Shown here: positions 28,739 to 37,958 of the stretch, piece by piece | Layout of the letters: the number at the start of each line of letters is the position of its first letter | How positions within the stretch are numbered: position 1 is the first letter of the stretch | Assembly: GCA_022447545.1 (NCBI GenBank) | Contig: JAKVBI010000009.1 | Location: 2,588-66,587 of the forward strand | Reading direction: 5' to 3' | From: Myxococcota bacterium | Lineage (GTDB): Bacteria; Myxococcota_A; UBA9160; SMWR01 | Length of the DNA: 64,000 nt | Translations under genes and position numbers: made by a program | The notes under the pieces: model-generated | Databases searched by the model: none | What the model saw: only the letters and a program-made list of their open reading frames with translations | Told to the model about the DNA's origin: nothing

Positions 28739-29274
28739 AACCGTTCGTTGGGATCCTGGTATTCGGGGCGTTGCTGGCCACGGTTCAGGGGGTTCTGGGC
28801 AACCATCTCCCCCAGGCCTTCTGCCCGGATCTGGGCATGTTGCTCGTTCTGGCCCTGGGACTGATCTGGCGCAGTGCCGCAGCGGGCCTGCTGCTCGCAG
28901 TTCTGCTTGGCTATCTGAGCGATTTTTTGTCGGGGTCGCTGATGGGGCAACTCGCTCTGCTGCGAATCCTGGTGTTTGGGGCAGCCCGGGCCGTCAGCCG
29001 TCAACTGAGCCTGCTGGGTTCGCTACCACTGGCGCTGTTCAGTATCGTGATCACGGCGGTTCATGGTGTGGCTCTGCTGCTCTTGACCGGTTTGTTCTCT
29101 CTCGAAGTTCCCTTCGAAACGCCGGAATGGATGGCGTTGTTTCCTCAGATGGTGCTCAACGCGATCTTCGTGACGCCGATGGTGGCCGCGGTTCGATTCA
29201 TCGCCGCGAAACTGGGCGATGACGAGAGTGGGCGCAGGGCGTTGCCCATCACGGCCAAGGGGTTCCGACCGTGA
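28735..29274 (+). CDS. mreD: Rod shape-determining protein MreD
   Basis: A 179-residue integral membrane protein with five or six hydrophobic segments, as expected for MreD. The sequence itself is poorly conserved; the call rests on hydrophobicity, length and position between mreC and the PBP2 gene. GTG 28735 overlaps the mreC stop, and its own stop overlaps the mrdA start. Confidence 0.85.
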   Translation: MKPFVGILVFGALLATVQGVLGNHLPQAFCPDLGMLLVLALGLIWRSAAAGLLLAVLLGYLSDFLSGSLMGQLALLRILVFGAARAVSRQLSLLGSLPLALFSIVITAVHGVALLLLTGLFSLEVPFETPEWMALFPQMVLNAIFVTPMVAAVRFIAAKLGDDESGRRALPITAKGFRP

Positions 29275-31292
29275 TCGGGGGGCTTGGCCAGGCCGGGAGG
29301 CTCGGAAACGGAAGTGAAGCGATGGTGGAGCGGCGAGTGCCGATTCTCGCCGTCGCCGTGTTCGTAGTCTTTGGCATTTTCGTGGCGCGGCTCTTCCAAC
29401 TCCAGATCATCGAGTCCGCCGACTTGAGGCAGCGTTCCCAACGCAATTCCGTGCGCACCGAAATTCTCGAGGCGCCGCGCGGCGACATCTTCGATCGCTC
29501 TGGTAGATTGCTGGCCACCACCCGCCCGGCCTTCGGCGTCAAGGTTCTCCCCGTCGATCTGAGCGAGCGGGAGATGACGCTGTCGGCCGTGGGCGAGTTG
29601 CTCGACGCGAACCCGGTCGAACTCGATGAGCGTGTGGGAAAACCGGTGGGCCGTCAGCGCTTTCAAGCCGTCTACCTGGAGGATGACGCACCCTACGACC
29701 GTCTTGCCCGTGTCGAATCCCACCTCTACGCGCTCCCGGGGGTGATGACGGACATTCGTCCGCGCAGGGACTATGTGGGTGGCGAGCGCGCCGCCCATCT
29801 GCTCGGTCTGATCGGTGAGATCGATGCAGATGAACTCGCCAAGCCCGACTTCGCCGGCTATCGCCGTGGCGAGGTCATCGGGAAGGCCGGCGTCGAAACT
29901 CTGATGGAGCCGCATCTGCGCGGCCATGCGGGTGGGCGTAACGTGGTGGTGGACGTTGCCGGGCGGAGCATCGAGGTGATCGACGAGGTGCTCCCGCTTC
30001 CGGGGGGATCGGTCACGCTGACCATCGACCTCGATCTACAGGAGGTCGCCGAGGAGGCCTTCCTGCCCGACGTGTTGGGTGAGCCCGCGCGTATGGGCGC
30101 CGTGGTGGCCCTGGATCCACGCAACGGCGACGTCCTCGCCATGGTCTCGAAACCGTCCTTCGACCCCAATGACTTCGCGGGGGGTGTGGACGATGAGACC
30201 TGGGAGCGGCTGACCGGCGACCGTTGGCGCCCGATTCAGAATCGCGCGATCTCGGGCCAGTATGCACCGGGGTCGACCTACAAGGCGATCGTGGGGGCGG
30301 CCGCCCTGGAGACCGGTGTGATCGACGAGACCGAGAAGATCTACTGCCCGGGCTCTTTCACTCTGGGGCGCCGGACCTATCGCTGCTGGAAACGAGAAGG
30401 TCACGGCGACGTGGACATGCACGACGCTCTGAAGAAGTCATGCGACGTCTATTTCTATCAGGTGGGACTTCGCCTGGGCATCGATCGGATTGCCGAGTTC
30501 GCAGCAGGGTTCAACCTGGGAAGGCGCACCGGCATTCCGCTTCACAACGAACAACCGGGCCTCAACCCCACCAGCGCCTGGAAGGAGCGCCGCTTCGCCG
30601 AGGTCTGGATGAAGGGGGAGACCGTGTCCGCGTCCATCGGTCAGAGCTTCAACCTCGTGACTCCCATGCAACTCGCTGTAGCCTTTGGTGCTCTGGCCAC
30701 CGGGCGAGTCGTGGTGCCGCGTATCCTGCTGCACACGACGGAAATGGATGGTCGTCTGCGTGCCGGGCCGGACCCCCGGTTCACCGGCCACATTCCCGTT
30801 TCTCCCGAGAACCTCGCCATCATTCGCGCGGGGCTCGAAGCCGTGGTGCAGGAGACCGGCGGAACTGGTGGGCGCGCGCGCGTGCCAGGAGTTCGCGTGG
30901 TGGGAAAGACCGGGACCTCTCAGGTGGTGGGGCTCGAGCACACCGATGGACTCGAGGACGACGAAGTCGCCATCCAACACCGCGACCACGCCTGGTTCGC
31001 GAGCTACGCGCCCGCCGAGGATCCCGAGATCGTCGTGGTGGCGTTGGTCGAGCACGGAGGGGGAGGCGGCAGTACGGCCGCCCCGGTGGCCCAGAAGGTT
31101 CTCGCCCGCTACTTCGAGAAACGGAGCCTCGAGGAATCAGAGAACCCGAATTCTTCCCCGGACATCCGTCAGGTGGAGGGCTCGGGCGACGAGGCGTGGG
31201 AGGAGGCGGTCGACGAGGAGCCGTCCTTCGAACTCCGGGCCCGACCCCCATGGCTCGAGAGGCTCCCGGAGGTTTCCTTTGCTGGGGATTGA
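29271..31292 (+). CDS. mrdA: Penicillin-binding protein 2 (elongation transpeptidase)
   Basis: A 673-residue class B PBP that crosslinks lateral peptidoglycan with RodA. One membrane anchor (about residues 24-45), the pedestal domain with ILEAPRGDIFDRSGRLLAT, then the transpeptidase with active-site serine in APGSTYKA, the SxN-equivalent KKSCDVYF and the KTG box VGKTGTSQV. The C-terminus extends about 60 residues past the domain and is Ser/Glu-rich. GTG start, coupled to mreD. The rodA start lies inside the last 14 bases. Confidence 0.96.
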   Translation: MIGGLGQAGRLGNGSEAMVERRVPILAVAVFVVFGIFVARLFQLQIIESADLRQRSQRNSVRTEILEAPRGDIFDRSGRLLATTRPAFGVKVLPVDLSEREMTLSAVGELLDANPVELDERVGKPVGRQRFQAVYLEDDAPYDRLARVESHLYALPGVMTDIRPRRDYVGGERAAHLLGLIGEIDADELAKPDFAGYRRGEVIGKAGVETLMEPHLRGHAGGRNVVVDVAGRSIEVIDEVLPLPGGSVTLTIDLDLQEVAEEAFLPDVLGEPARMGAVVALDPRNGDVLAMVSKPSFDPNDFAGGVDDETWERLTGDRWRPIQNRAISGQYAPGSTYKAIVGAAALETGVIDETEKIYCPGSFTLGRRTYRCWKREGHGDVDMHDALKKSCDVYFYQVGLRLGIDRIAEFAAGFNLGRRTGIPLHNEQPGLNPTSAWKERRFAEVWMKGETVSASIGQSFNLVTPMQLAVAFGALATGRVVVPRILLHTTEMDGRLRAGPDPRFTGHIPVSPENLAIIRAGLEAVVQETGGTGGRARVPGVRVVGKTGTSQVVGLEHTDGLEDDEVAIQHRDHAWFASYAPAEDPEIVVVALVEHGGGGGSTAAPVAQKVLARYFEKRSLEESENPNSSPDIRQVEGSGDEAWEEAVDEEPSFELRARPPWLERLPEVSFAGD

Positions 31293-32376
31293 CCGCCGAC
31301 TGGTACAGAATTTCGACTGGCCGCTGTTCGGCCTGATCCTGACCATCGTGGGTGTGGGGGTCGTCAACCTGGCGTCGGCGACCCACGACGATCGCTGGAT
31401 CTCGCCGGAGTTGTATCGGCAGTTGCTGGCGATCTCTCTCGGAGGTGTCGGGATGCTGGTGGTGGTGGCCATCGACTACCGCCATTTCGAGCGTCTGGCG
31501 ATTCCCATCTTTCTGGTCTCGTTGGCGCTACTGGTGGCGACGCTGATCTTCGCCCCCGTCACCCGCGGCAGTCGGAGCTGGTTGTTCGGTGGCAGCTTAC
31601 AGCCCTCGGAGGTCGCCAAACTCGCATTGATTCTGATGCTCGCCCGCTTCTTCCACCGGAATCCGGCTCGGGACATGCATGCGCTGCCGAGTCTCCTCCA
31701 ACTGGGCATGATCATCGTTCTGCCCGTCGGGTTGATCGTCATGCAGGGCGACGCTGGAATGGCCCTGCTGACACTCTTCATTGCCTGCACGTTTCTGGTG
31801 TTCGTGCGCATTCCCTGGGGCGCCTGGCTCGGAATCGCACTGACCGGGGTGCTCGGATTGGTGACACTCTGGATGTTCGCTCTCGCCCCGTACCAGCGCA
31901 GTCGGATTCTCGATGTCATCGACCCGGGCCGGGACCCACTGGCATCGGGCTATCAGGCCATCCAATCCCGGATCGCCGTGGGATCGGGTGGTCTGTTGGG
32001 ATCGGGCTACATGGAGGGCACTCAGACGCAACTGCGGTTCCTTCCGACACAGCACACGGACTTTGCGTTCTCGGTGTTGGGCGAAGAATGGGGGTTCGTG
32101 GGAAGCACCTTCGTGCTGATGCTCTATGTCGCGCTGATGCTGTGGGGGTTGATGGTGGCTCGAAGCGCCAAGGACGGCTTCGGTGGCTTGTTGGCGGTGG
32201 GGGTGGTGGCCGTGATCTTCTGGCCGGCGACCCTCAACATCGCCATGGTGCTCGGCCTGGCACCCGTGATCGGAGTGGCTTTGCCGCTGCTTTCCTATGG
32301 GGGTTCAGCCATCGTCATTACTCTGGTGTCCCTGGGCCTTCTGCTCAACGTTTCCATGCGCCGCTACGTCTTCTAG
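31279..32376 (+). CDS. rodA: Peptidoglycan glycosyltransferase RodA
   Basis: SEDS-family polymerase, 365 residues with about ten membrane segments. Motifs include FGGSLQPSEVAKLALIL, QGDAGMALL, AVGSGGLLGSGY, FLPTQHTDFAFSVLGEEWGF and LPLLSYGGSAIV. I place the start at TTG 31279, because GGAGG (31267-31271) lies seven bases upstream and the product begins just before the first helix. The longer in-frame opening inside mrdA is a shadow. It works with PBP2 as the elongasome synthase pair. Confidence 0.95.
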   Translation: MLGIDRRLVQNFDWPLFGLILTIVGVGVVNLASATHDDRWISPELYRQLLAISLGGVGMLVVVAIDYRHFERLAIPIFLVSLALLVATLIFAPVTRGSRSWLFGGSLQPSEVAKLALILMLARFFHRNPARDMHALPSLLQLGMIIVLPVGLIVMQGDAGMALLTLFIACTFLVFVRIPWGAWLGIALTGVLGLVTLWMFALAPYQRSRILDVIDPGRDPLASGYQAIQSRIAVGSGGLLGSGYMEGTQTQLRFLPTQHTDFAFSVLGEEWGFVGSTFVLMLYVALMLWGLMVARSAKDGFGGLLAVGVVAVIFWPATLNIAMVLGLAPVIGVALPLLSYGGSAIVITLVSLGLLLNVSMRRYVF

Positions 32377-32446
32377 CGGTCCGATCGCAACCGCAAACAG
32401 TGGGTCGGGTTCGCCCTACCGCCACCGACTTCGGTACGATCGAGGC

Positions 32447-33202
32447 ATGGATGTGGATCAGCGGAGTCGCCGACCGACCACTGCCGCTGCTTTCTTCGAC
32501 ATGGACAACACGCTGATTGCCGAGAACTCGGGCAGCCTGTACGTCCGGTATCGCTACCAACGCGGAGAGATCGACCACTTCGAGTTGCTCCGCAGCGCTT
32601 TCTCCTACCTCCAGTTCAAGCTCGGCGTGCTCGACGTGGGCAGCTGGACGCGACGCATGATGGTGGGATTCAAGGGTCGCAGCGAGTGGGAGGTCGAGGA
32701 GGAGGCCGCCCGTTGGTTCGACGATCTGATGCTACAGACCGTGTATCCCGAGGCGGTCGAGTTGGTCGATGAACACCTCGCAGCTGGACACGTGGTGGCC
32801 ATCGTTTCCGGAGCCCTCGGTTTTGTGGTGCGCCCCGTGGCCAAAAGGCTGGGGATCGAACACATCATCCACACGCGCCTGGAGGTCGAGGACGGAGTAC
32901 TCACGGGCCGCGTCGAAGATCCGGTGTGCTTCGAGGAGGGAAAGATCTACTGGCTCGAACAGTTCATCGATGAGCACGAGATCGACCTGGCCCGGAGCTA
33001 CTTCTACACCGACTCGATCAGCGATCTGCCCCTGCTCGACGTGGTGGGGCATCCCGTGGCCACCAACCCCGATCCGGTGTTGCACCGAACGGCGCGCCGC
33101 CGGGGCTGGGAGGTCAAGCACTTCCAACCCCCACGGGTGGATCTTGCGGGTCTCAGTGGCTCGGGGGTCGATGCACGGCCGGCGCCGCCAGGACGAGAAT
33201 GA
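32447..33202 (+). CDS. HAD-IB family phosphatase (SerB/CicA-like)
   Basis: A 251-residue phosphohydrolase. Motif I is AAFFDMDNTLI (nucleophile Asp followed by DxT), motif II is IVSGALGFV, the lysine is in EEGKIYWL, and motif III is YTDSISDLPLL. This pattern fits the HAD-IB group related to phosphoserine phosphatase and to CicA; the substrate cannot be read from the sequence. ATG 32447 lies 70 bp after rodA. The last 25 residues are Pro/Gly-rich. It is convergent with trxA. Confidence 0.85.
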   Translation: MDVDQRSRRPTTAAAFFDMDNTLIAENSGSLYVRYRYQRGEIDHFELLRSAFSYLQFKLGVLDVGSWTRRMMVGFKGRSEWEVEEEAARWFDDLMLQTVYPEAVELVDEHLAAGHVVAIVSGALGFVVRPVAKRLGIEHIIHTRLEVEDGVLTGRVEDPVCFEEGKIYWLEQFIDEHEIDLARSYFYTDSISDLPLLDVVGHPVATNPDPVLHRTARRRGWEVKHFQPPRVDLAGLSGSGVDARPAPPGRE

Positions 33203-33217
33203 TCGCAGAGGCACCGG

Positions 33218-33233
33218 CGGCTCGAGGGAGCCG
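33218..33233. terminator. Short hairpin between convergent HAD and trxA genes
   Basis: CGGCTC (33218-33223) and GAGCCG (33228-33233) pair around GAGG in the 35-bp gap between two convergent genes. It may serve both directions. There is no T tract on the plus strand. Confidence 0.35.
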
Positions 33234-33237
33234 ACCG

Positions 33238-33564
33238 TCATTCGATCAGCTTGGAGACCATTTCCTCGAAGTCCTTCTTGGGGCGCGCGCCCACGAGTTG
33301 CTGGACGACCTGGCCCCCCTGGAAGGCGAGCAGCGTGGGGATCGATCGAACGCCAAATTTCCCCGGCGTGGCGGGATTGGCGTCGATGTCCATCTTGACA
33401 AACTTGACCTGTTCGCCGTATTCGCCCGCCAGCTCGCTTACGATGGGAGCGATGGCACGGCAGGGAGCGCACCACTCTGCCCAGAAATCGATGATGGCGG
33501 GCTTGTCGGACTGCAGAATTTCGGCGTCGAAGGTCTGATCGGTGACTTCCACCACATCGGCCAT
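33238..33564 (-). CDS. trxA: Thioredoxin
   Basis: A 108-residue thiol-disulfide reductant. The active site is WCAPC (Cys32, Cys35) in FWAEWCAPCRAIAP, with Ala where most thioredoxins have Gly. The cis-proline segment is RSIPTLLAFQGG. A GGAG site precedes the ATG at 33564. No signal peptide is seen, so it is cytoplasmic. It is divergent from gmhA. Confidence 0.95.
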   Translation of the reverse strand: MADVVEVTDQTFDAEILQSDKPAIIDFWAEWCAPCRAIAPIVSELAGEYGEQVKFVKMDIDANPATPGKFGVRSIPTLLAFQGGQVVQQLVGARPKKDFEEMVSKLIE

Positions 33565-33723
33565 GGCGTTCTCCTGGTTGGTCGGCGTGCGGTTTGGCAT
33601 GCCTTGAAGAGGGTTGAGGGTTGGCAGAGTCCCAGGAGTGGGACGTGCGGCTGACGAGATTAGCGGAAGCAGCGGGGAACGACCCGTCCCCCGTCGTACA
33701 ATGCGGTTCGGGAGGGCTCGCCG

Positions 33724-34332
33724 ATGACGATTGAGAAGGGCCCGGGGACGGGACCGGCACTGGCACGCCAGCGGCTCGGCGAGAGCGCCGACCTGCTGGC
33801 GGCAACCCGGGAGGCCTGTGCGGACAGCATCGCGGCCGCGGCATCTCTGATGGTCGATTGCCTCGAAGCGGGAGGCCGCGTTCTGGCCTTCGGCAACGGG
33901 GGCTCGGCGGCCGACGCTCAGCATCTGGCCGCCGAGTTGACGGGGCGTTTCGAGCGCGATCGACCGGCTCTGTCGGCGCTGGCATTGACAGCCAACAGCT
34001 CGGATCTGACGGCCATCGGGAACGACTACGACTACTCGGCTGTCTTTTCGCGGCTGGTCGAGGCGCATGGCAGACCAGGAGACGTGGTGATCGCCATCTC
34101 CACTTCGGGGGAGTCGCCCAATGTCTGTGAGGCGGCACGTGTGGCGCGAGACGCCGGATTGCGCGGCGTGGCATTGACGGGCCGTGGGGGTGGTAGCCTG
34201 GCGCAATGGGTGGACGTGTCGGTCGAGGTTCCGTCGGATCGCACCGCTCGAATCCAGGAGGCCCATGCGGCCCTGATCCACGTGCTGTGTGAACTGGTGG
34301 AGGAAACCCTGTTTGGAGCGGTGGATCCATGA
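33724..34332 (+). CDS. gmhA: Phosphoheptose isomerase (SIS domain)
   Basis: Converts sedoheptulose 7-phosphate to D-glycero-D-manno-heptose 7-phosphate for the LPS core. The 202-residue SIS protein shows FGNGGSAADAQHLAAELTGRF, AIGNDYDYSAVFSR, ISTSGESPNV and IQEAHAALIHVLCELVE, all typical of GmhA. DiaA is a related possibility, but the active-site set fits GmhA. The stop overlaps the next gene (ATGA). Confidence 0.9.
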   Translation: MTIEKGPGTGPALARQRLGESADLLAATREACADSIAAAASLMVDCLEAGGRVLAFGNGGSAADAQHLAAELTGRFERDRPALSALALTANSSDLTAIGNDYDYSAVFSRLVEAHGRPGDVVIAISTSGESPNVCEAARVARDAGLRGVALTGRGGGSLAQWVDVSVEVPSDRTARIQEAHAALIHVLCELVEETLFGAVDP

Positions 34333-35285
34333 GCCCCTCCAAGCCGCGCAAGATCGACCGCTCGAAGGTTCGGCTCGTCAGCGCCCGGCGGCGGAAGAGT
34401 CGTGTGCGCGTTGCCGAAGAGGCTACGCCCCACACGCCGGGTGGGAGTTTGGCCGAGTTCCTGGACGGATTGCCCGACCAACTCGGGGCAAGGGACCTGC
34501 GAGAAGCCATCGCAGCGGCCAGCGCCGCCCACGCCCGTGAGCGGACCCTGTTGTGGGGGCTCGGCGCCCACGTCATCAAGGTGGGGCTTGCCCCGGTGGT
34601 GGTCGATCTGCTGGAGCGCGGCTGGGTGACCGCCATGCTCCTCAATGGGGCCGGCTGCGTGCACGACCTGGAACTCGCACGCATGGGGCGAACCAGTGAG
34701 GACGTGGCCGCCAGCCTCGACGACGGCAGCTTCGGGATGGCGGGGGAGACCGCTCAGTTGCTCAATGATGCCATCCGAGAGGGGGCCGAGGCGGGCCTGG
34801 GGATGGGAGAGGCCGTGGGCCAGGCCATCTTGGAGGGCGACTACCCCCACAAGGACCGGTCGATTCTGGCCGCTGCCGCGCGCTTGGGTGTGCCGGCCAC
34901 GGTCCACGTGGCCATCGGAACCGACATCCACCACATGCACCCCGGAGCCGATGGTGCGGCGCTGGGGGCTACCAGCTATCGGGATTTCGAGACCCTGACC
35001 GGCGTGGTAGCCACCCTCAGTCGCGGGGTTGTTTTCAACGTGGGCTCGGCGGTGATTCTGCCCGAGGTCTTCTTGAAAGCACTATCTCTGGCCCGCAACC
35101 TCGGTCACGCCGCCCACCGCTTCACCAGCGTCGACATCGACTTCATCCGGCACTATCGACCCCGGGTCAACGTGGTGGAGAGACCCACGCGAACCGGCGG
35201 CCGGGGTCTGTCGCTGGTGGGGCACCATGAGATCCTCTTGCCCCTGCTCGCCGCGGGTCTGATCGAATCGACGGAAAGCCATTAG
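34329..35285 (+). CDS. Deoxyhypusine synthase-like protein
   Basis: A 318-residue protein with the Rossmann-type pattern of the deoxyhypusine synthase superfamily: LWGLGAHVIKVGLAPVVVDL, LNGAGCVHDLELARMGRTSED, DGSFGMAGETAQLLNDA, then IGTDIHHMHPGADGAALGA and FNVGSAVILPEVFLKAL. In true deoxyhypusine synthase a lysine transfers the aminobutyl group to eIF5A. That active-site segment is not recognisable here, and bacteria normally lack the eIF5A substrate, so the reaction is unknown. The N-terminus (about 1-30) is basic. It is coupled to gmhA by ATGA, hinting at a link with heptose or envelope metabolism (inference). Confidence 0.7.
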   Translation: MSPSKPRKIDRSKVRLVSARRRKSRVRVAEEATPHTPGGSLAEFLDGLPDQLGARDLREAIAAASAAHARERTLLWGLGAHVIKVGLAPVVVDLLERGWVTAMLLNGAGCVHDLELARMGRTSEDVAASLDDGSFGMAGETAQLLNDAIREGAEAGLGMGEAVGQAILEGDYPHKDRSILAAAARLGVPATVHVAIGTDIHHMHPGADGAALGATSYRDFETLTGVVATLSRGVVFNVGSAVILPEVFLKALSLARNLGHAAHRFTSVDIDFIRHYRPRVNVVERPTRTGGRGLSLVGHHEILLPLLAAGLIESTESH

Positions 35286-35295
35286 GCGGCGGCGC

Positions 35296-36681
35296 ATGGG
35301 GATCGTCGAAGGTCTGCAGGGGGTAGGTGCGTCGCTCACACGCGTGACCGAGCGCTGGGTGCCGGACTCGTGGGTGATCTGCATGGCTCTGACCTTCGTC
35401 GCCCTGGTCTTGGCGGTGTTGGGGGCAGGTGCCGGGGTCGAGCAGACGGTGGTGGCGTGGGGGGACGGCGTCTGGACTCTGCTCGGATTGTCGATGCAGT
35501 TCACCCTGTCGCTGGTTGCCGCCTACGCGTGTGTCACCTCCCGCCCGGTGTTTCACATGCTGGACCGCTTGGCCAGCCTGCCGAACCCGGAACGGCCGAG
35601 GCAGGCCATCGTCCTGACGGGAATTTTTTCCATGGCGGCTGGCTACCTCAATGCGGCGGTGTGCACCGTGGGTTGCGCGATGTTCGTGCCCTTTGTCTTG
35701 CGCCGGAACCCCGGCGTGGATGTGCGCGTTACGATCGCCGCCGCGTACCTCGGCCTCGGGACCGTTTGGCATGGAGGCTTGTCGGCCTCGGCTCCGCTGA
35801 TCCTGGCGACTCCGGGAAACCCGCTGCTCGAACCCGCCTCGGGTGTGCCCATCGTCGACCGTCTCTATCCCGTGACGGAAACGCTTTTCATCCCCTTCAA
35901 CCTGATCTATCTGCTCGTGGTAGGCGGGGTGGCGCTCGCCGCTGTGACCCTGCTGCATCCGGTACGGGACCCTCGAACGCTGACCCCGGAACAGTCCGAG
36001 GCGATTCTGCCGCGTCCTCCCCCCGAGGAACCCACCGTGTCGAGCCCCGCAGGTCGCCTGGATGCGTTCCCGGGTTGGGTCTGGCTCGCGGCATTGCTGC
36101 TCGCCTACCCACTCGGGCACTCCCTGCTGACGCGTGGCTTCGGAGCGACCTGGACCATCGATGCCTACAACACGGTCTTCCTGACTCTCGCCCTGTTGCT
36201 TCACGGGAGGCCTCGGGAATTTCTGCGCGCGTGTCGTCAGGGAGTGGATACGGCCTGGGGCCTCATCATTCAGTTCCCCTTTTATGCCGGGATCTTCGGC
36301 GTGATGCAGAACGCGGGTCTGGGGGCCTGGTTGGGTGGGTGGTTCGAGCGGGGGGCCACCCAGGCCACCTATCCGCTGCTCGTCTATCTCTATTCGGGGG
36401 TAATGAACCTGTTCGTGCCGTCGGGGGGGTCGAAGTGGCTCATCGAAGCCCCCTATCTGATTCCGGCGGGTCAGGAGGTGGGGGTCTCCACGGTCACCGT
36501 GATGCTCGCCTACGCGTACGGGGACTCCACCACCAATCTGATTCAGCCCATGTGGGCCATTCCCTTGTTGGCCATCACGCGCATGCGTTTCGGGGATGTG
36601 GTGGGATACACGTTTCTCGTCGCTCTGGCCTGCGCGGCAGTCAGCACGGTCGCCATGTTCTTGATCCCGGCTCAGTTGTGA
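35296..36681 (+). CDS. Short-chain fatty acid transporter, AtoE family
   Basis: A 461-residue integral membrane protein with about ten hydrophobic segments. The pattern VTERWVPDSWVICMALTFV near the N-terminus, AGYLNAAVCTVGCAMFVPF, LGLGTVWHGGLSASAPLI and LFVPSGGSKWLIEAPYLIPA match the AtoE family of short-chain fatty acid carriers. It starts 10 bp after the deoxyhypusine-synthase-like gene and its stop overlaps the P450 start (GTGA). The substrate is not known. Confidence 0.82.
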   Translation: MGIVEGLQGVGASLTRVTERWVPDSWVICMALTFVALVLAVLGAGAGVEQTVVAWGDGVWTLLGLSMQFTLSLVAAYACVTSRPVFHMLDRLASLPNPERPRQAIVLTGIFSMAAGYLNAAVCTVGCAMFVPFVLRRNPGVDVRVTIAAAYLGLGTVWHGGLSASAPLILATPGNPLLEPASGVPIVDRLYPVTETLFIPFNLIYLLVVGGVALAAVTLLHPVRDPRTLTPEQSEAILPRPPPEEPTVSSPAGRLDAFPGWVWLAALLLAYPLGHSLLTRGFGATWTIDAYNTVFLTLALLLHGRPREFLRACRQGVDTAWGLIIQFPFYAGIFGVMQNAGLGAWLGGWFERGATQATYPLLVYLYSGVMNLFVPSGGSKWLIEAPYLIPAGQEVGVSTVTVMLAYAYGDSTTNLIQPMWAIPLLAITRMRFGDVVGYTFLVALACAAVSTVAMFLIPAQL

Positions 36682-37898
36682 GCGAACTCGCCGTGGTGGA
36701 CATGAGTGATCGGGCCTTCTGGGACGATCCCTACCCGATTCTCAACGCTGCACGCGAACAGGCCGCCGTCGCGTTGACGCCAGGTGGGCAGAAACTCGTG
36801 CTGCGTCACGCCGAAGTCGAGGCGGCATTGCGCGATCCACGTATGCGTACCCTGGGCACCGGGCTGCTCCACAACGTGAAGGTGCACGACGGGCCTCTCT
36901 ACGACTGGTGGAAGCTCGTGATGTTTAACAACGATCCCCCGGAGCACACCCGGCTGCGCGGTCTCGTGGGGCGGGTCTTCACACCGCGTCGGGTGGAAGC
37001 CATGCGTCCGCGCATCCACGCCATCGCTCGCGAGCTGCTGGAGCCCCACCTCCAGTGGGGCCAATTCGACGCCGTGTCGGACTTTGCCCATCGCCTGCCG
37101 AGCCAAGTGACCTGCGAGTTGCTGGGGGTTCCGTCCTCGTTGCACGGCTTCGTGGCCGACCGGACCACGGAACTCGGGCTGGTGTTCTCGGCCGTCATGC
37201 CGCCGGAGTTGCGGGCGCGTTGCGAAGCTGCGGTGGTGGACCTGCGCGACTGCGTGTCTGAACTGCTGAAGCAGCGCGAGCGTCGACCGAAGGAAGATCT
37301 GTTGTCGGACCTGATCGCCGCACGGGCCGAGGGAGACCGTCTCTCCGCCGAAGAGCAGGTGGCCATGGTGATCAATCTGCTGTTCGCCGGAAACGACACC
37401 ACTCGGGGGCTGATCTCCATTGGCATCGGGTTGCTGGTCGCACATCCGGAGGCGCTCGAAGCTCTGCGCAATCAGCCCGAGCGGGTCGAGGCAGCCGTGG
37501 AGGAGGTTTTGCGCTTCGAGGCTCCGGTGCTCGGTAGTCTGCGTACGCCCAGCGAGCCTCTCGAGATTGACGGAGTCGCCTGTCGTCCCGGCGAGCCCAT
37601 CAATATGACCTTTCCCGCCGCGAACCGGGATCCGCGACGGTATCCCGATCCTGACCGCTTCGACATCACCCGCACGGATTCCCGGCCCCTGTCCTTCGGG
37701 TCCGGGCTTCACCATTGCCTGGGTGCGGCCCTCGCGCGGGCCGAGGCTGCCGAGGCGCTAAAGGCGGTGGCCCAGCTGTGCCCCGGGCTCGAGCTGGCGG
37801 GAGCGCCACCGCGCTTTGAGCCCTTCGCGTCGATCCGCCGCTTCGCCGAGTTGGCGCTTCGATTCGAACCCGTGGCAACCGCCCCTGCAGATTCCTGA
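36678..37898 (+). CDS. Cytochrome P450
   Basis: A 406-residue soluble bacterial P450. The I-helix oxygen-activation motif is FAGNDTTRG, the K-helix ExxR is EEVLR, and the haem-binding loop is FGSGLHHCLGAALARAE with the ligand cysteine. The first half shows NNDPPEHTRLRGLVGRVFTPR, usual for class I (CYP107/CYP123-like) enzymes. The start is GTG 36678 in the stop of the AtoE-type gene; an apparently longer frame upstream is out-of-frame translation of that gene, not a fusion. No ferredoxin or reductase is adjacent. The substrate is unknown. Confidence 0.93.
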   Translation: MSELAVVDMSDRAFWDDPYPILNAAREQAAVALTPGGQKLVLRHAEVEAALRDPRMRTLGTGLLHNVKVHDGPLYDWWKLVMFNNDPPEHTRLRGLVGRVFTPRRVEAMRPRIHAIARELLEPHLQWGQFDAVSDFAHRLPSQVTCELLGVPSSLHGFVADRTTELGLVFSAVMPPELRARCEAAVVDLRDCVSELLKQRERRPKEDLLSDLIAARAEGDRLSAEEQVAMVINLLFAGNDTTRGLISIGIGLLVAHPEALEALRNQPERVEAAVEEVLRFEAPVLGSLRTPSEPLEIDGVACRPGEPINMTFPAANRDPRRYPDPDRFDITRTDSRPLSFGSGLHHCLGAALARAEAAEALKAVAQLCPGLELAGAPPRFEPFASIRRFAELALRFEPVATAPADS

Positions 37899-37958
37899 CC
37901 CGCCAGCGGAGTCCCGGGGTGTGCTGGGAGGCGTCACGGTGGGTGCTAGTCTCCAAGT

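Noticed and set aside
30685-31278. In-frame upstream extension of rodA inside mrdA
   Set aside because: Translation there is Arg/Pro/Trp-rich and overlaps the PBP2 catalytic domain; TTG 31279 has a good ribosome binding site.
35370-37898. Apparent 842-codon protein combining the transporter region and the P450
   Set aside because: The first 436 codons are out-of-frame translation of the AtoE-type gene. The P450 begins at GTG 36678.
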